Shown one piece after another: positions 12,231 through 25,053 of a stretch of 64,000 nucleotides of DNA. The translations under genes and the position numbers were made by a program. Under the pieces are notes generated by a model. That model was not told the origin of the DNA, made no database searches, and worked only from the letters and a program-made list of their open reading frames with translations. The stretch is from positions 84,568,001 through 84,632,000 of the forward strand of contig OZ231126.1 in NCBI GenBank assembly GCA_965153355.1, read 5' to 3'. The DNA is from Flaccisagitta enflata (taxonomy: Eukaryota > Chaetognatha > Sagittoidea > Aphragmophora). Every line of letters starts with the position of its first letter. Within the stretch, counting starts at the first letter, position 1.

Positions 12231-12464
12231 AACAAGGCCGGATACACGGCCACCCCAGTCGCGTGCGGGTAGGCAGGAGCTGTATTTGAGGTCACTTGAT
12301 CATTTGGGCAGTGAGTAGTGAGGCCAAACACCACAAAAAAAGATAGTATGATGGAGGGACGGATAGACAGACGGACGGAAGGATGGACGGATGGATGGAT
12401 GGACAGATGGACAGACGGACCAACAAAGCGGGGTGTAGAGTCGCGTAGCACACGACTGAAAAAA
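12231..12464 (+). mobile_element. Hairpin element, AGTCGC class, complete
   Basis: It starts AACAAGGCCGGATACACGGC with CCCCAGTCGCGTGCGGG. Internal GGACGGATGGATGG-type repeats follow. It ends GGGTGTAG with the hairpin AGTCGCGTAGCACACGACT (12439-12457) and an A-run. Confidence 0.85.
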
Positions 12465-12649
12465 AGGTTTAAACATTTTTGCAGTTTCTCCTTTTAAGGA
12501 AACCTTGACTTTTTCATTGCCACGACTGGAGCCAGAGATTCAGAAGGGGGCGTAAGCCAAGGGGATAAAAAAGCACGCTCAAAATGGATTTTCAACTTTA
12601 TGAATAAAGTGATGACGCTGAATAAAACTGAGGAAGTCAGCTTTACTAA

Positions 12650-13192
12650 CACCCCTGACATAATTAGGTGAACTGGGAACATATGTCTTAAAGGGTGAAA
12701 TATTGGCCCAAGCTCTGGAAGATTTGACATAGAGATAGCTAAAATGTTATATTTTGACATAGTAGAGCAACATACAGGGATTATTTACTGGTAGAAGGAT
12801 GAGAAGGTGGTAAGTCAAAAATGGCGAATCAGATTGTGACGGATTTTCCCAGAAATATTTTTACACATAGATGGCACATACTTATTGCTGTTTTTCGCAG
12901 TCTATACCCAAGTTTTTTCCCTTTGATGGCTAAAAACACATTCTATAGATGAAATTGAGAAAGCAGGTCCAAGAAATGGGCAGGGGCAGCCCTTGAGACT
13001 AAAAAAAAATGTGCATTAAGGAATTTGGAAATAATGGACAAAGTGTTACTGCCTGTTATCAGAGAATGGCTATAAAACGACTAAAACAGGATGTCAACCT
13101 ATTTTTTTTTGTATTTTTGGCTTAACTTGGACGGAATTTACCTTAGTCCATATGTACATATCCCAAAGTATTATTTAAATCACTTTGTCAGG
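12650..13192. mobile_element. Probable relative of the TA-insertion MITE at 35.7 kb
   Basis: CTGACATAATTAGGTGAACT near 12656 matches the 5' end of the element at 35697, and TTTTTCGCAGTC near 12890 matches its interior. The right boundary is uncertain. Confidence 0.35.
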
Positions 13193-13800
13193 TTCAAATA
13201 CATGAAATTCAACCCCAAACTGACTAAATAAGACAAATAATTGGACAAACAGATACGCTGATACACTGACTGGAACACGGACTGGAGTAATGTTTGCTGT
13301 TATTGGATCAAGCATTAATCCTTTTTTTTTTTTTTGGAAGGTTAATTTGACGGTAATAAGAAATAAAAAACATATCTAGAATTGTGAGACTTTAACCTTT
13401 TATATGACTATTGACTTGATGAAATAATTGTTTTATAAAAAAATTTTACATATTATCATTATATAATCATCAAAAAATGAGAAAAAGCAACACAAAATCA
13501 GACGAGTGTCTTATTTAGCTAAACAATATGCAATCATTAATTTAAAATATCATTTTACTTTTCTGGAATCTTGTGCAGCATGAATTGACATGGATTCAAG
13601 CATAATTTCAGAAATGTTTTTATTTTCTTAATACTATTGCAAATAAAATAAAAACAATACATAGGTTTGATTATGTTTCATGATTTTTGTTGTTTTGAGC
13701 AATTTGATATTTTTTTTTAAGATAAAAAAAGAAAAGAGATAGTTCAGCAATATCAACAAAAATCTACACGCATCTTTTTCTTTCTCTGTCTCCATCTTTC
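13193..13800. other. AT-rich, no gene recognised
   Basis: No coding frame or family member recognised. Confidence 0.4.
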
Positions 13801-13804
13801 TTAC

Positions 13805-13816
13805 TTTCTCTCTGTC

Positions 13817-13862
<46 letters not shown>
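13805..13862. repeat. (GTCT)n / (CT)n microsatellite
   Basis: Short CTGT and CT arrays. Confidence 0.9.
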
Positions 13863-13947
13863 GGCAAAATATTCCTTTGAGGGTCTCATGATCGGAATGG
13901 ACAAGGCTTCGATATTGCTAAAAATATACCATTTTCAGCTGGTCCCA

Positions 13948-14099
13948 GTACACTATATTTTTATTAGAACATCATTTTTTTCCCAAAGCCTTCAAAAGAG
14001 ACAGAGATAGCTACTATTGAAATACGTTCTTAATTTTAGGGCATTTTGAAGCCTTGATGTTCTTATAAACTAGGTTCTTATAAAAGAAAAAAAACTGTA
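13948..14099. mobile_element. TATAAGAA-ended MITE, short copy
   Basis: Ends read TACACTATATTTTTATTAG and GGTTCTTATAAAAG with an A-run and ACTGTA. The internal sequence AGCCTTCAAAAGAGACAGAG is shared with the copy at 17960-18119. Confidence 0.6.
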
Positions 14100-14322
14100 T
14101 TTTCGCCGGGAAACAAAAAAATCATGGTCTTGAAAGGCTACGAAAACCATTTCAATATCTTATGCTAATACTTACTTAAAGTGGTGCCTGTGCTTTCCTA
14201 CTACAGCATAGTGAGACGGCAACGATGACAAGGTAAATCATGTTTACATACATCTCCAAGCGAGTAAGGAAGTAGATCTAGAAAAAAATCTCTTCCAAAC
14301 CTGATGAGAGACATCAATAAAA

Positions 14323-14578
14323 AACAAGGCCGGATACACGGCTACCCCAGTCGCGTGCGGGTGGGCAGGGGCCATAATTGAGGTCAGTGGAACATTTGGG
14401 CAGGAGCAATAAGGCCAAAACTCCCATTAACGCCGAAAAAGTAAAGAGTGACGGACCAACGGACGGACCGACAGACCGATGGACAGACCGACGGACCGAC
14501 GGACCGACCGACGGATGGACCAACGGACCGACAGACCAACAAAGCGGGGTGTAGAGTCGCATAGCACGCGACTAAAAA
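14323..14578 (+). mobile_element. Hairpin element, AGTCGC class, complete
   Basis: It starts AACAAGGCCGGATACACGGC, CCCCAGTCGCGTGCGGG, GGGCAGGGGCC. Internal GACCGACGGACC repeats follow, then AAAGCGGGGTGTAG, the hairpin AGTCGCATAGCACGCGACT (14555-14573) and an A-run. It is the closest relative of the copy at 12231. Confidence 0.85.
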
Positions 14579-14579
14579 T

Positions 14580-14815
14580 TGGTACTGTTTAAAAGTTATC
14601 TGTAATTTTTTGTTTTAAGACTTTTTAAGCGGGTTTTTAAATTAGGGTTAGGGGTGGGTTTAGGGTTAGGGTTGGGGATAGTTTTAGGGTTAGGGCTAGG
14701 GACATGGTTAGCGTTAGGGCTAAGGGTTGACTGGGTTTTAAGTATTACAGCTGGAAGCTACTCAAATTAAAGCTTCGCTCTTAGCTAATCAAATTAAAGC
14801 TTCGCTCTTGCGGAG
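14580..14815. mobile_element. Dispersed element with telomere-like repeats (copy 2)
   Basis: The flank GGTACTGTTTAAAAG and AAGCGGGTTTTTAAAT precede TTAGGG-type units (14641-14730). GGGTTTTAAGTATTACAGC and TTAAAGCTTCGCTCTTG follow. The last flank is locally duplicated. Confidence 0.65.
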
Positions 14816-14877
14816 CATTTGGAAACAAAAACAAAATCGTGCAGAAAATCATATAAAATCGCAAAAAAATTGGACCG

Positions 14878-15465
14878 TTACTATCTTGCTAGAAAAAATC
14901 ACACATTTACATTTATATCTCAGATTAGAATTATCCAATCATAAAAAAACTGGTGAGATAATTAAAGCTCTTCCAATTTGCAAGAGATCTACGCAAACCG
15001 CATTCCTCTAGCTAAATGCATTAAAAAGTTATTTAACTTTGATTGAAATACTTCAATTTCGCTTGTGCCATTTCTACAAAAATTTTGAATGAAATCTCTT
15101 CACTGTTTTTCAAATTTTTTTTAAAATGCATTGAGCTAGACAGATGCGGTTTGCGGTTTGCAAATTTGAAGGGCTTCATTTTAGTCACCAATTTTTTTAT
15201 GATTTGATGTATCTTTTGGTAGCAATGAGTGTAAATGTAGCAAAAAAAGAGATGAAAAAAATTGTGAGAAAGATCTGGAGAACCATCACTCCAGAATTAC
15301 AAATTGAAGCTCTACAAATCACTTCCCCAACGAATGGCGGCCCTGATTTAGTCAAAACAAGCTCAAACTAATTATTCATGGATTTGTAACTGATTTATAA
15401 CTGTTTTTATGCCAATAAATATGTTTTTATTACAGGGTGGAAGATTTTTTTTAGCAAGATAGTAA
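14878..15465. mobile_element. Foldback MITE, about 590 bp
   Basis: The ends TTACTATCTTGCTAG and TAGCAAGATAGTAA are inverted. The arms at about 14890-15030 and 15120-15245 stay complementary through CAAACCGCAT and CTAGCTAAATGCATT. Short frames inside have no recognised motif. Confidence 0.65.
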
Positions 15466-15825
15466 ATACATGAAATGCTTTAGATTAAAAAACAATTTGA
15501 TTGTCCGATCTTTAGTTGACCTTTCTGTCCCCAGACTTTAACTCTGAGTGCAAGAACAGGAAATAGTGTCAAATGTCATGTCAGTAAAATTAATGTTAAA
15601 GATTTTAGCTGCGTACTTGATCTATTGTTTTTCCAACGCCATCCAAAGCAGATCTTCAAGCTCTTACAATTGGCGCCCTTACCGGCAACGTAGATGCTGG
15701 CATATGGACATAGCGTTACTTTCTTATAAGCAGTTGAATTCAAATTCAAAGCAAAACTGTAAGTGTTTCACGCAACAAGCGAACCAGTGAAGCCGCGCAA
15801 GTCATGAGTTGTGAAGTGTGCATGC
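15466..15825. other. No recognisable gene
   Basis: Nothing recognised beyond common low-complexity words. Confidence 0.4.
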
Positions 15826-15899
15826 GTGCGTGTGTGTGTACATATAATAAAGCAATCATTGAAAGCTGTGATTGTCGTTTTGTTTCAAAACCTCAATGA

Positions 15900-16118
15900 A
15901 TGGACTCTGAAATCAACAGTGACCTCTACCTCATAAATAGAAAGATACTGAGATGTTTTTTGTTTGCACTTATACCAAGACTATTCCATGATAAATTGCG
16001 CTATGGTAGAAAAAAACTTTTTGGAACATTGTATGACCTGATGACTATACTGATGATACCGTTAATACTGGCATGGGCATACTTTCCAAGTGTAATGTAC
16101 AATTGTGTAAAAATGTAG
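15900..16118 (+). other. Repeat-borne 72-codon open frame
   Basis: The frame starts MDSEINSDLYLINRK, has a hydrophobic stretch (LMTILMIPLILAWAYF) near its end and recurs in three copies. Against the copy at 17138, changes are about half synonymous and half replacement, which does not suggest strong purifying selection. No homology is recognised. Confidence 0.25.
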
Positions 16119-16195
16119 TGACAATTGACAACCTAGATGATAGTTCATGGAGAGGAAAGTGAGGTGAACATGACCAAGTGCAGAGACATATTGCT

Positions 16196-16362
16196 TTTTA
16201 GCTGCAGACAGGCAACTCTTTAAGAGGCTTTGTCTGTCTGTCCGTCAGTTGGTCAGTCGGTCGGTTGGTTGGTCCGTCACGCTCGAGTTGAAAAGTGGGA
16301 AAACGCGCATTTCCGCCCCTGCCCACCTGTGCGCAACTGGTGGCCGTGTATCCAGCCTTGTT
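16196..16362 (-). mobile_element. Hairpin element, AGTTGC class, complete, with empty sites elsewhere
   Basis: The T-run is followed by the degenerate hairpin AGCTGCAGACAGGCAACT, TTTAAGAGGCTTTGTC, GGTCGGTTGGTTGG repeats, then CTGTGCGCAACTGG and GGCCGTGTATCC with CCTTGTTT. The two other copies of the host repeat lack it and read straight through the T-run (near 17430 and 19755). Confidence 0.85.
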
Positions 16363-16715
16363 TGATAAAAAGTTTGTTAGACACACTAAAAAATTAATCC
16401 GTCCGTCTGTGTCTTTCTGTTCCTCTGTGTCTTTCTGTGTGTGTGTGTGTGTGTGTGTGCATGGATGTAGGGGAGCTCTGAAATTTGCCACGTCCACTTA
16501 ACATTTCATGACCGAGTCAGGATAAAGAACAACTCAGGTAAAACATGAAAACTGTAGAAAAAATTGTAAAAATCTTTTTTTTTATCATTTTGTATGATGA
16601 TCTTTCATCAAAGGGCTTTTTTGTAACGTTTCAAACAAACTTAATTGAATTTTTCTTTTCTCAGGTTTTTTTTCAAAGAAATTTTTATTTTTTTGATTAT
16701 GAATCACTCCTAATT

Positions 16716-16930
16716 TAAGACGGTACTGTTTTCGAATTCGGTGATGTCTTTTGTTTTACTGACTTTCTAAGCGGGTTTTTATATGGGGGTAGGGTTAGGG
16801 TTAGGGTTAAAGTTGGGGTTGGGGGTGGTTTTAGGGTTAGGGTTAGGGTCAGAGCTAGCGTTAGGGCAAGGTGAGAGCTGTGTTTAATACATTTCAACCC
16901 AAATCTTCTCGAATTAAAGCTTCGCCCAAA
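16716..16930. mobile_element. Dispersed element with telomere-like repeats (copy 3)
   Basis: CGGTACTGTTTTCGAATTC and CTAAGCGGGTTTTTATA precede (TTAGGG)-type units at about 16783-16867. CGAATTAAAGCTTCGCCC follows. Confidence 0.65.
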
Positions 16931-17018
16931 CGGGAAAACCTGATAAAAACAAATGACCAGTATCGTCTTCGAAATTTTTACCATTTAAGACCAACTCGCT
17001 TTTTGAGACCGACTTTTG

Positions 17019-17514
17019 CCACGTCTATGGACGTCGTGGACGTGGAAGCCCCTATATCCATGTGTGTGCGCGCTTGCACATATAATAACGCAATCATTGA
17101 AAGCTGTGATTGTCGTTTTGTTTCAAAACCTCAATGAATGGACTCTGAAATTAACAGTGACCTCTACCTCACAAATAGAAAGACACTCAGATGTCTTTTG
17201 TTTGCACTTCTACCAAGATTATTCCATGATAAATTGCGGTACGGTAGAAAGAAACTTTTTGAAACACTGTATGACCTGATGACTATACTGATGATACTGT
17301 TTATACTGGCATGGGCATACTTTCCAAGTGAATTGAACTATTGTGTTAAATGTAGTGACAATTGACAACCTACATGATAGTTCATGAAGAGGAAAGTGAA
17401 GTGAACACAACTAAGTGCAGAGACATAATGCTCTTTTGATAAAAAGTTTGTTAAACAAACTGAGAAGTTAGTACGTCCCTCTGTGTCTTTTTGTCCATCT
17501 GTGTTTTTCTGTCC

Positions 17515-17575
<61 letters not shown>

Positions 17576-17840
17576 TATGTGTGTGTGTGTATGTGTGTGT
17601 GTGTGTGTGTGCATGGATGTAGGGGAGCTCTGAAATTCACCACGTCCACTTAATATTTCAAGACAAACTTAGGTAAAACATGAAAACTGTAGAAAAAATT
17701 GTAAATTTCTTACTTTTTGCATCATTTTGTATGATGATCTTTCATCTAAGGGCTTTTTTGTAATGTTTCAAACAAACACAGTTGAATTTTTTTTTTTTTC
17801 AAAGAAATTTTGAATTTTTCAATTATGAAACACTAATGGT
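17019..17840. repeat. GT-ended dispersed repeat, copy 2 (most complete)
   Basis: The left end GTCTATGGACGTCGTGGAC and CCCCTATATCCATGTG is answered on the right by CATGGATGTAGGGGAGC and CCACGTCCAC, giving a diverged terminal inverted repeat. A (GT)n run lies at 17518-17610, and the frame at 17138-17365 parallels that of copy 1. The shared segment continues to about 17840. Confidence 0.65.
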
Positions 17841-17959
17841 TATGTCTTTCCTTCTTGTCCTTCTCTCATTTCTGTTTTCCGCCTGATGAGGAACAGAGAA
17901 CTGTTCAAAAATTTTTGGTTAATAAATTTTCATGTGTTGATCTCATCATATCTAATTCA

Positions 17960-18119
17960 TATACACTTTTTATTTTTCATAAGAACATCATTTTTTGGCG
18001 AAAGCCTTTAAAAGAGATAGAGATAGCTACTAATAAAATAACTACAATGTTTTTAATTTTGGAGGGATTTCAAGCCTTGATGCTCTTATAAACTAGGTTC
18101 TTATAAAAAATGAAAAGTG
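17960..18119. mobile_element. TATAAGAA-ended MITE, short copy
   Basis: Shares AGCCTTTAAAAGAGATAGAG and the end GGTTCTTATAAAAAATG with GTGTA with the copy at 13948-14099. Confidence 0.6.
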
Positions 18120-18194
18120 TATTGAACCTCAACCTCAATGGTACAACTTCCATACTAATTATAAAACACCGCTAATTCAAAAACCGACTTACTC

Positions 18195-18402
18195 TTCAAG
18201 ACCAACTTTTGCCATGTCCATGGACGTGGTGGACGTGGTGGCCCCTACATCCATGTGTGTGTGTCCGCGCACATTGAAAGCTGTGATTGTTGTTTTGTTT
18301 CAAAACCTCAATGAATGGACTCTGAAATTAACAGTGACCTCTATCTCATAAATAGAAAAAACACTCAGATGTCTTTTGTTTGCGCTTCTACCAAGATTAT
18401 TC
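18195..18402. repeat. GT-ended dispersed repeat, truncated copy 3
   Basis: It begins CATGTCCATGGACGTGG with CCCCTACATCCATGTG and carries the start of the small frame, then diverges from the other copies after about 18402. Confidence 0.6.
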
Positions 18403-18478
18403 CGGGAAAAATGAATGATTCTCTGCACGATTTTGTTTTTCTTTCCGAATCCTCCGCCAGAGCAAAGCTTTACACGCC

Positions 18479-18911
18479 GTACACTTTTTTTTTTATATAA
18501 AAGACCAGTTTATAAGAGACATGAGCCTGAAATTTGCCAAAATTTTAAGAACAAAATAAGAAACAGCCCAGGCTGAGATTTAGTTTTGGCCATTTTCAAA
18601 AGAACTTTTTTTTTAGTTTCTTATTTAAGACATGAATTGTATTCAAATTTGTCAAAAAGTTTTTTATTATTAAAAAATGACTTTTTTTTCTAATTTGCCT
18701 GTGAAATCAGGCATTATTTAAAAAAAAAACATGATGAGTATCAAGATTAAGATACAATTGTTATAAATAAGGTATTCTAATACGATTTTTACATTTGTAA
18801 ACATCGAAGAAATTAAGAACACTTTAAGAGAATTTCAGGCTGAAAAGGGCTGAAAAATTAAGAACACCCAGGCTGATTTAAAAAAAGTTGTCTCTTATAA
18901 AAAAAAGTGTA
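18479..18911. mobile_element. TATAAGAA-ended MITE
   Basis: Ends TACACTTTTTTTTTTATAT with TTTATAAGAG and, inverted, GTCTCTTATAAAAAAAAG with TGTA. The interior has the AAGAACA/TTCAGGCTGA words common to the family. Confidence 0.6.
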
Positions 18912-19317
18912 TTTTTTAAAAGAACACTGTTTTTTTCAGTGAGGCTTAGCGTTCTTATTTTTTGGCAAATTTTCAGGCTCAAATGTTCTAAACCTGTTCC
19001 TATTTTTAATGCATTAAAGATTTTTTATCACAGTTGCTGGCTATTCATATTCATAAAACAAATAGGTTTTATTCTTGGTCTATGCAAATTTTGCTTTTGT
19101 AACTTAATTTATTAAAAAGATATAAGTGGTAAACATAACAGGTTTAATTATTTAAGTTGGAGGATTCTGTGCAATGTTTTTTTGTTATTTTCTTTAAAAA
19201 ATCCTATCAAAATGTACTTAACTATATTTTTATGCTGAAATCTGAGCCTGAGCATGTTCTTATGATGTTCTTATTTTTTCATCAAATCTGAGGCTGATGT
19301 TCTTATAAACAGTGTTC
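18912..19317. mobile_element. TATAAGAA-family MITE, adjoining copy
   Basis: It begins TTTTTTAAAAGAACACTG and ends GATGTTCTTATAAACAGTG, abutting the previous copy. The interior words (GGCAAATTTTCAGGCTC) are shared. Confidence 0.5.
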
Positions 19318-19334
19318 TCAGACAAAATACAGCG

Positions 19335-19535
19335 TGTAATTTGAATAGCTTTTGGTTGTAATGCATAAAACCCAGTCAACCCTTAGCCCTGAAGCTAACC
19401 CTCTCCCTAGCCTTAAACCTAAAACTATCCCCAACCCTAACCCTAACCCTAAACCCACCCCTAACCCTAATTTAAAAAAACGCTCAGAAAGTCTTAAAAA
19501 CAAAAGATCACAGATAATCGTACAATTGTACCATT
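19335..19535. mobile_element. Dispersed element with telomere-like repeats (copy 4, inverted)
   Basis: CCCTAA-type units at about 19375-19470 lie between AAAACCCAGTCAACCC and AAACGCTCAGAAAGTC with AACAAAAGATCACAG. This is the reverse orientation of copies 2 and 3. Confidence 0.65.
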
Positions 19536-19557
19536 AATAATGGTCCATTATGGACTG

Positions 19558-19795
19558 ATAAATTGCGGTACGGTAAAAAGAAACTTTTTGGAACATGGTA
19601 TGACCTGATGTTTTTACCGTTTATACTGGCATGGGCATACTTTCCAAGTGTAATGTACAATTGTGTAAAAATGTAGTGACAATTGACAACCTAGATGATA
19701 GTTCATGGAGAGGAAAGTGAAGTGAACACGGCCAAGTGCGGAGACATTCTGCCTTTTTGATAAAAAGTTTGTTAGACACACTGAAAAATTAGTAG
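19558..19795. repeat. GT-ended dispersed repeat, truncated copy 4
   Basis: Matches the middle of copies 1 and 2 from GATAAATTGCGGTACGG to AGTTTGTTAGACACACTG. It has no hairpin element at the T-run, so it is an empty site for the insertion at 16196. Confidence 0.65.
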
Positions 19796-20117
19796 GAAGA
19801 AACGGATGCGCATTCATGTTGAAATAACATACAACATATAAAAGTCGAATGTGTGGATATTTGCTATATTGATGCTACAATTATTACTACTCAACCTAGG
19901 TTCCATGAAGACATTTAATTTTGAAAGCACAAGAAATAAAAAAAAACACACAGATAGAAAGTAAAGAGACAAACAACGGAAAAAAAAAAAATAGAAAGAA
20001 AATTGAGGGAAAACGTGAAAGTTTAAATGAAGAGTGACACACACGAAAAAAAAAAAATAGTAGAAAAAAAAAAACAGGCAACACAAAAACTAAAAAAAAA
20101 AAGGAAATGTATCTGAC

Positions 20118-21944
<1,827 letters not shown>

Positions 21945-22059
21945 CTGACGACGACGTGGAAACGAGGTTGGCGTTGACAGTGGTGTTGATGAGGAGGAAA
22001 ATGTTGGAGATGCGGACGATGGAGATGATCACGGTGGTGTTTATGGTGATGGAGAGGGT

Positions 22060-22078
22060 AAAGTTGTTGTTGTTGTGG

Positions 22079-22166
<88 letters not shown>

Positions 22167-22172
22167 CGTTGT
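22060..22172. repeat. (GTT)n array upstream of the Ser-rich exon
   Basis: In the exon's frame the sequence between this array and the exon contains TAA and TGA. The array therefore probably lies in an intron or untranslated leader. Confidence 0.9.
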
Positions 22173-22289
22173 TGTTATACCGCGAAGAATGATTTGCGTT
22201 TGTGTTTGTTTGTGATAAATACCAACCGTGTGGATGATGACGACGACGAAGAAGACGATGAAACGGGAATAGCGGCAACGAAAGGATTT

Positions 22290-23150
22290 TTTTTTTAATT
22301 AAGGGTTGTCGAAAACAAAATGAACGGAAATAATTAGCAAAAGGAAAGTGTAAATGGACATAAACCCAAACGATTTGCCCTTTGTTTTTTGCATGACAGA
22401 ACGAAAACTAAAGAATGAACGAGTGAAAACTTACAAAAAAATGAAAACTTAAATAAAGAGTTTTTTTTAAGAGAAGAAGAATTAAGAACCACGAGAAATG
22501 AAAAGAGTTTTTAACTCTCAAAAGTACTGTGACGATAAGAAAGTGACGATAAGAAAGCCACGGACCGTGAAGATAACCAAACTGGCCTCGTCACTTCAGT
22601 TTTGAATGGTTTAAAAATGATATTAAAATTAAACTCGCGTTGATACAGCTCGATACATCCGATGTTAAGAAAAAAAAAGAGAAAGCAAAAAAAAAGAAAA
22701 CATCGTACATGTTCAAAGTTAAAAAATGTTCGCAAATTGTTGCTTCTAATAAATAAGCTTGGTATTGATTTGTTGACACTCATTGAGTTTAAGGGTCGTA
22801 AAAAATGTAAAAGATTATTTCCAATGTTAGGAAATCGCTTATTAATGAGTAACGGAATTTTTCTCGTCACGTTGTTGTTGCACGTTCCTCCACTCGATTA
22901 TGTAAATTATGTTTATAATGCCTTATGCATTATGTTCGGGTAGTTTTGTGGATGTTGATTTCAATTACAATGTCCACCTATTTGTCAATATTTTGGAAAA
23001 AATCTTTGAATCTTGGGCCTCACCGATCCATAAGAGGGACATGAGACTTTTTTGTTTTATGATGTTATACATTGCATTTTCGTTTTGTAAACAGAATTTG
23101 ATGACTAGTAACGCGGAGTTACATTACTTATAGTATCGTCGCGAAGGGGT
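22290..23150. other. AT-rich, no gene recognised
   Basis: Frames of up to 119 codons contain no motif. I specifically looked here for further M13 exons and saw none. Confidence 0.4.
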
Positions 23151-23209
23151 GGACAGGGGCGTACAAATCCATCCCCTTCATACATGCAAACAACAATCAA
23201 TGAGGCTGA

Positions 23210-23262
23210 GATTAGGACAGACAGACAGGGGCAGACAGAGGGAAGATAGATAACTCGAAAAT

Positions 23263-23297
<35 letters not shown>

Positions 23298-23425
23298 CAG
23301 GCAGACATGAGCGGTGGACAGACAGACAGACAGATGAACGGTCAGAAGAAGAAGAAGAAGAAGAAAGAAAAGAAGAAAGAAGGCAAGGGAGAAGAAAGGA
23401 AAAAAGAGAGAGAGAAAATGAAGAT
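23210..23425. repeat. Purine-rich CAGACAGA / GAAA / GAAGAA tract
   Basis: Several short simple repeats in tandem, including (GAAA)n at about 23263-23297. Confidence 0.8.
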
Positions 23426-23429
23426 GAAA

Positions 23430-24170
23430 GAATGAACAATCTGGCGTACTACATTTTTGGCCACATATTTGGTGTGAAGACAGACAAAATTCAGGGACGA
23501 CGCACACGTTTAGTTGTTCGGAGTTAAGACATTACACATCCGCTTCTGGTGCATTTCACTTGCTATTTAATCTTTCACTTTTTCGAGCCTTTCCAAATGT
23601 CATCCTTACTTAGTTAAACATCGTGAACAACCCACTCACATTCTAACTTCGCACTCTCGCCCAAAAGCTCGAAAATCGCCAGCTTTTAAGCAGGAGTTCT
23701 TCTTCAAATAACTGTCAATTCTTTATCTAGATTCGCTCTAGAAAGTTGTAAAAAGACAAATCTCTGCATACAACCTAAATCGGCGTTGGCACGACCTTTT
23801 TGAAAGTTCTCAGTCAGTACTATAACTTGGTGGAAAGAAACGCGATAGTTGAATAAAGAGGCGACAACATGGGAAGACAGCTGCCACTAAAGGCATAACG
23901 ACCAAAATTGTGTTGTTTAAAGGCTTGGACACGCAAAAAAGCGCGTTTTAAAAACAAGACAAACGAGGGGAACATATGACGTCATCCTGTTTATCCTGAA
24001 ACTTTTGACTGTAGATATGAGTATTGAGTAAGTCGATCACCAATCACAATCATATGCAACTTTGCAATAATGCATCTTTTGCAACATTGCAACAATGCCA
24101 AGATCGACCTAGGATTTTACAAAGGATGCAGATTGCCAAAGAAAACTCCTCGTTTCGTTTCAAGCTCCAT
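23430..24170. other. No recognisable gene
   Basis: Unique-looking sequence with no motif seen in either strand. Confidence 0.4.
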
Positions 24171-24171
24171 T

Positions 24172-24440
24172 TAACAAGCCCGACCGGGCAACGATGCATC
24201 CGGGCCGTGTCTCTGCGTGTAATGATCATATGACATATACGGTATATGACATATACGGAATATGGTATATGGTTGATCATTTGTTTCAGTATGGGATCTC
24301 ACGGTGGCCAAAAACAGCCGAGAAACGCAATTTTTGCACTTGCACAACGGACATACGGACCGACGGACCGACGGACAGCCGACAGATAAACAGACAGAGC
24401 CCTCTTATAGAGATGCGTTCCTGACGGACGCATCTAAAAA
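24172..24440 (+). mobile_element. Hairpin element, AGATGC class, abutting an exon donor
   Basis: The 5' end AACAAGCCCGACCGGGCAA is followed by CGATGCATCC. GACCGACGGACCGACGG repeats and CCTCTTATAG follow, then a hairpin with arms AGATGCGT and ACGCATCT (24411-24435) and an A-run. The A-run lies 9 nt inside the intron after the M13 exon ending at 24450. Confidence 0.75.
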
Positions 24441-24449
24441 CGAGTTTAC

Positions 24450-24658
24450 CTGTAGTTTCTGCACGGTCGTTTTCTTGATGAGATTGGTCAAGTCTTGATA
24501 ACCTTTGTCCGTTCTGCCTTTGTAGAACGAGGCCAAGGCAGACTCGAACTTTAACACGGAAGACGTAAACTTGTCGGCCTCGTTTTGGTCCGCGTCCAAA
24601 TAAGTCGCGATTTTACGCAGTTTGTGCATCAGATCCGCCGTCATCTTCATGTCCGTAC
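24450..24658 (-). CDS. M13 metallopeptidase, later N-terminal-domain exon
   Basis: The exon lies between an acceptor (TTCATTAAG/GTACGG) and a donor (CTACAG/GTAAAC). It encodes about 70 residues, from TDMKMTADLMHKLRK through ATYLDADQNEADKFTSSV, LKFESALASFYKGRTDKG and YQDLTNLIKKTTVQKLQ. It fits the M13 N-terminal-domain segment where a helix with a Y..M..L..LL pattern precedes VL.FE..LA...... R.D and a Thr-rich helix. It begins with two nucleotides of a split codon and ends in phase 0. Exon 4 ends in phase 0, so at least one exon must lie between. That exon should carry the L.LPSRDYY-type segment, which I did not find. Assignment is by position-specific resemblance without a database search. 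Confidence 0.65.
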
Positions 24659-25053
24659 CTTAATGAAGAAAATCAGGCCGGATGTAGTATTATCGTGGCA
24701 CTCGTTCAACAAATGGCGAGACTGAACAAGTGTACATTCAAAGGTAACACTGAGGAGCATAATCAAGCTACACTGAACACACTGTCCAGCAATGCAGTCG
24801 TGGCCACGATACAAAAATGGTAACATTTCATTGAGTAATCCTTGACTTAAAATGTAAAACACGCGCATTTTTCGGCCTCTTTGTACAGTGCTTGTATTTT
24901 GGATATGAAAAATCGAAAATTGAAAAATGAGCGAAAACGTGAAACAAATTTACAAATTGAAAAATGGCAACGCAATTACCAAATTATATTTACATTTCAG
25001 CATTTTTCAATCCAACTAACAGACATGTCATGACCTCTTTGCAAGTAAACAAG

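Larger units (their letters stand above)
15826..16715. repeat. GT-ended dispersed repeat, copy 1
   Basis: It is shared with 17019-17840 and truncated copies at about 18195-18402 and 19558-19795. It contains AGCTGTGATTGTCGTTTTG, a 72-codon frame (15900-16118) and, near its right end, GCATGGATGTAGGGGAGC. In copy 2 that segment is the inverse of a left-end CCCCTATATCCATG. A hairpin element interrupts it at 16196-16362. Confidence 0.65.

Noticed and set aside
21945-22278. Asn-rich frame starting MPLFPFHRLL as the start of the Ser-rich protein
   Set aside because: It is in a different frame from the exon and is mostly the (AAC)n array. The exon's own frame has stops here.
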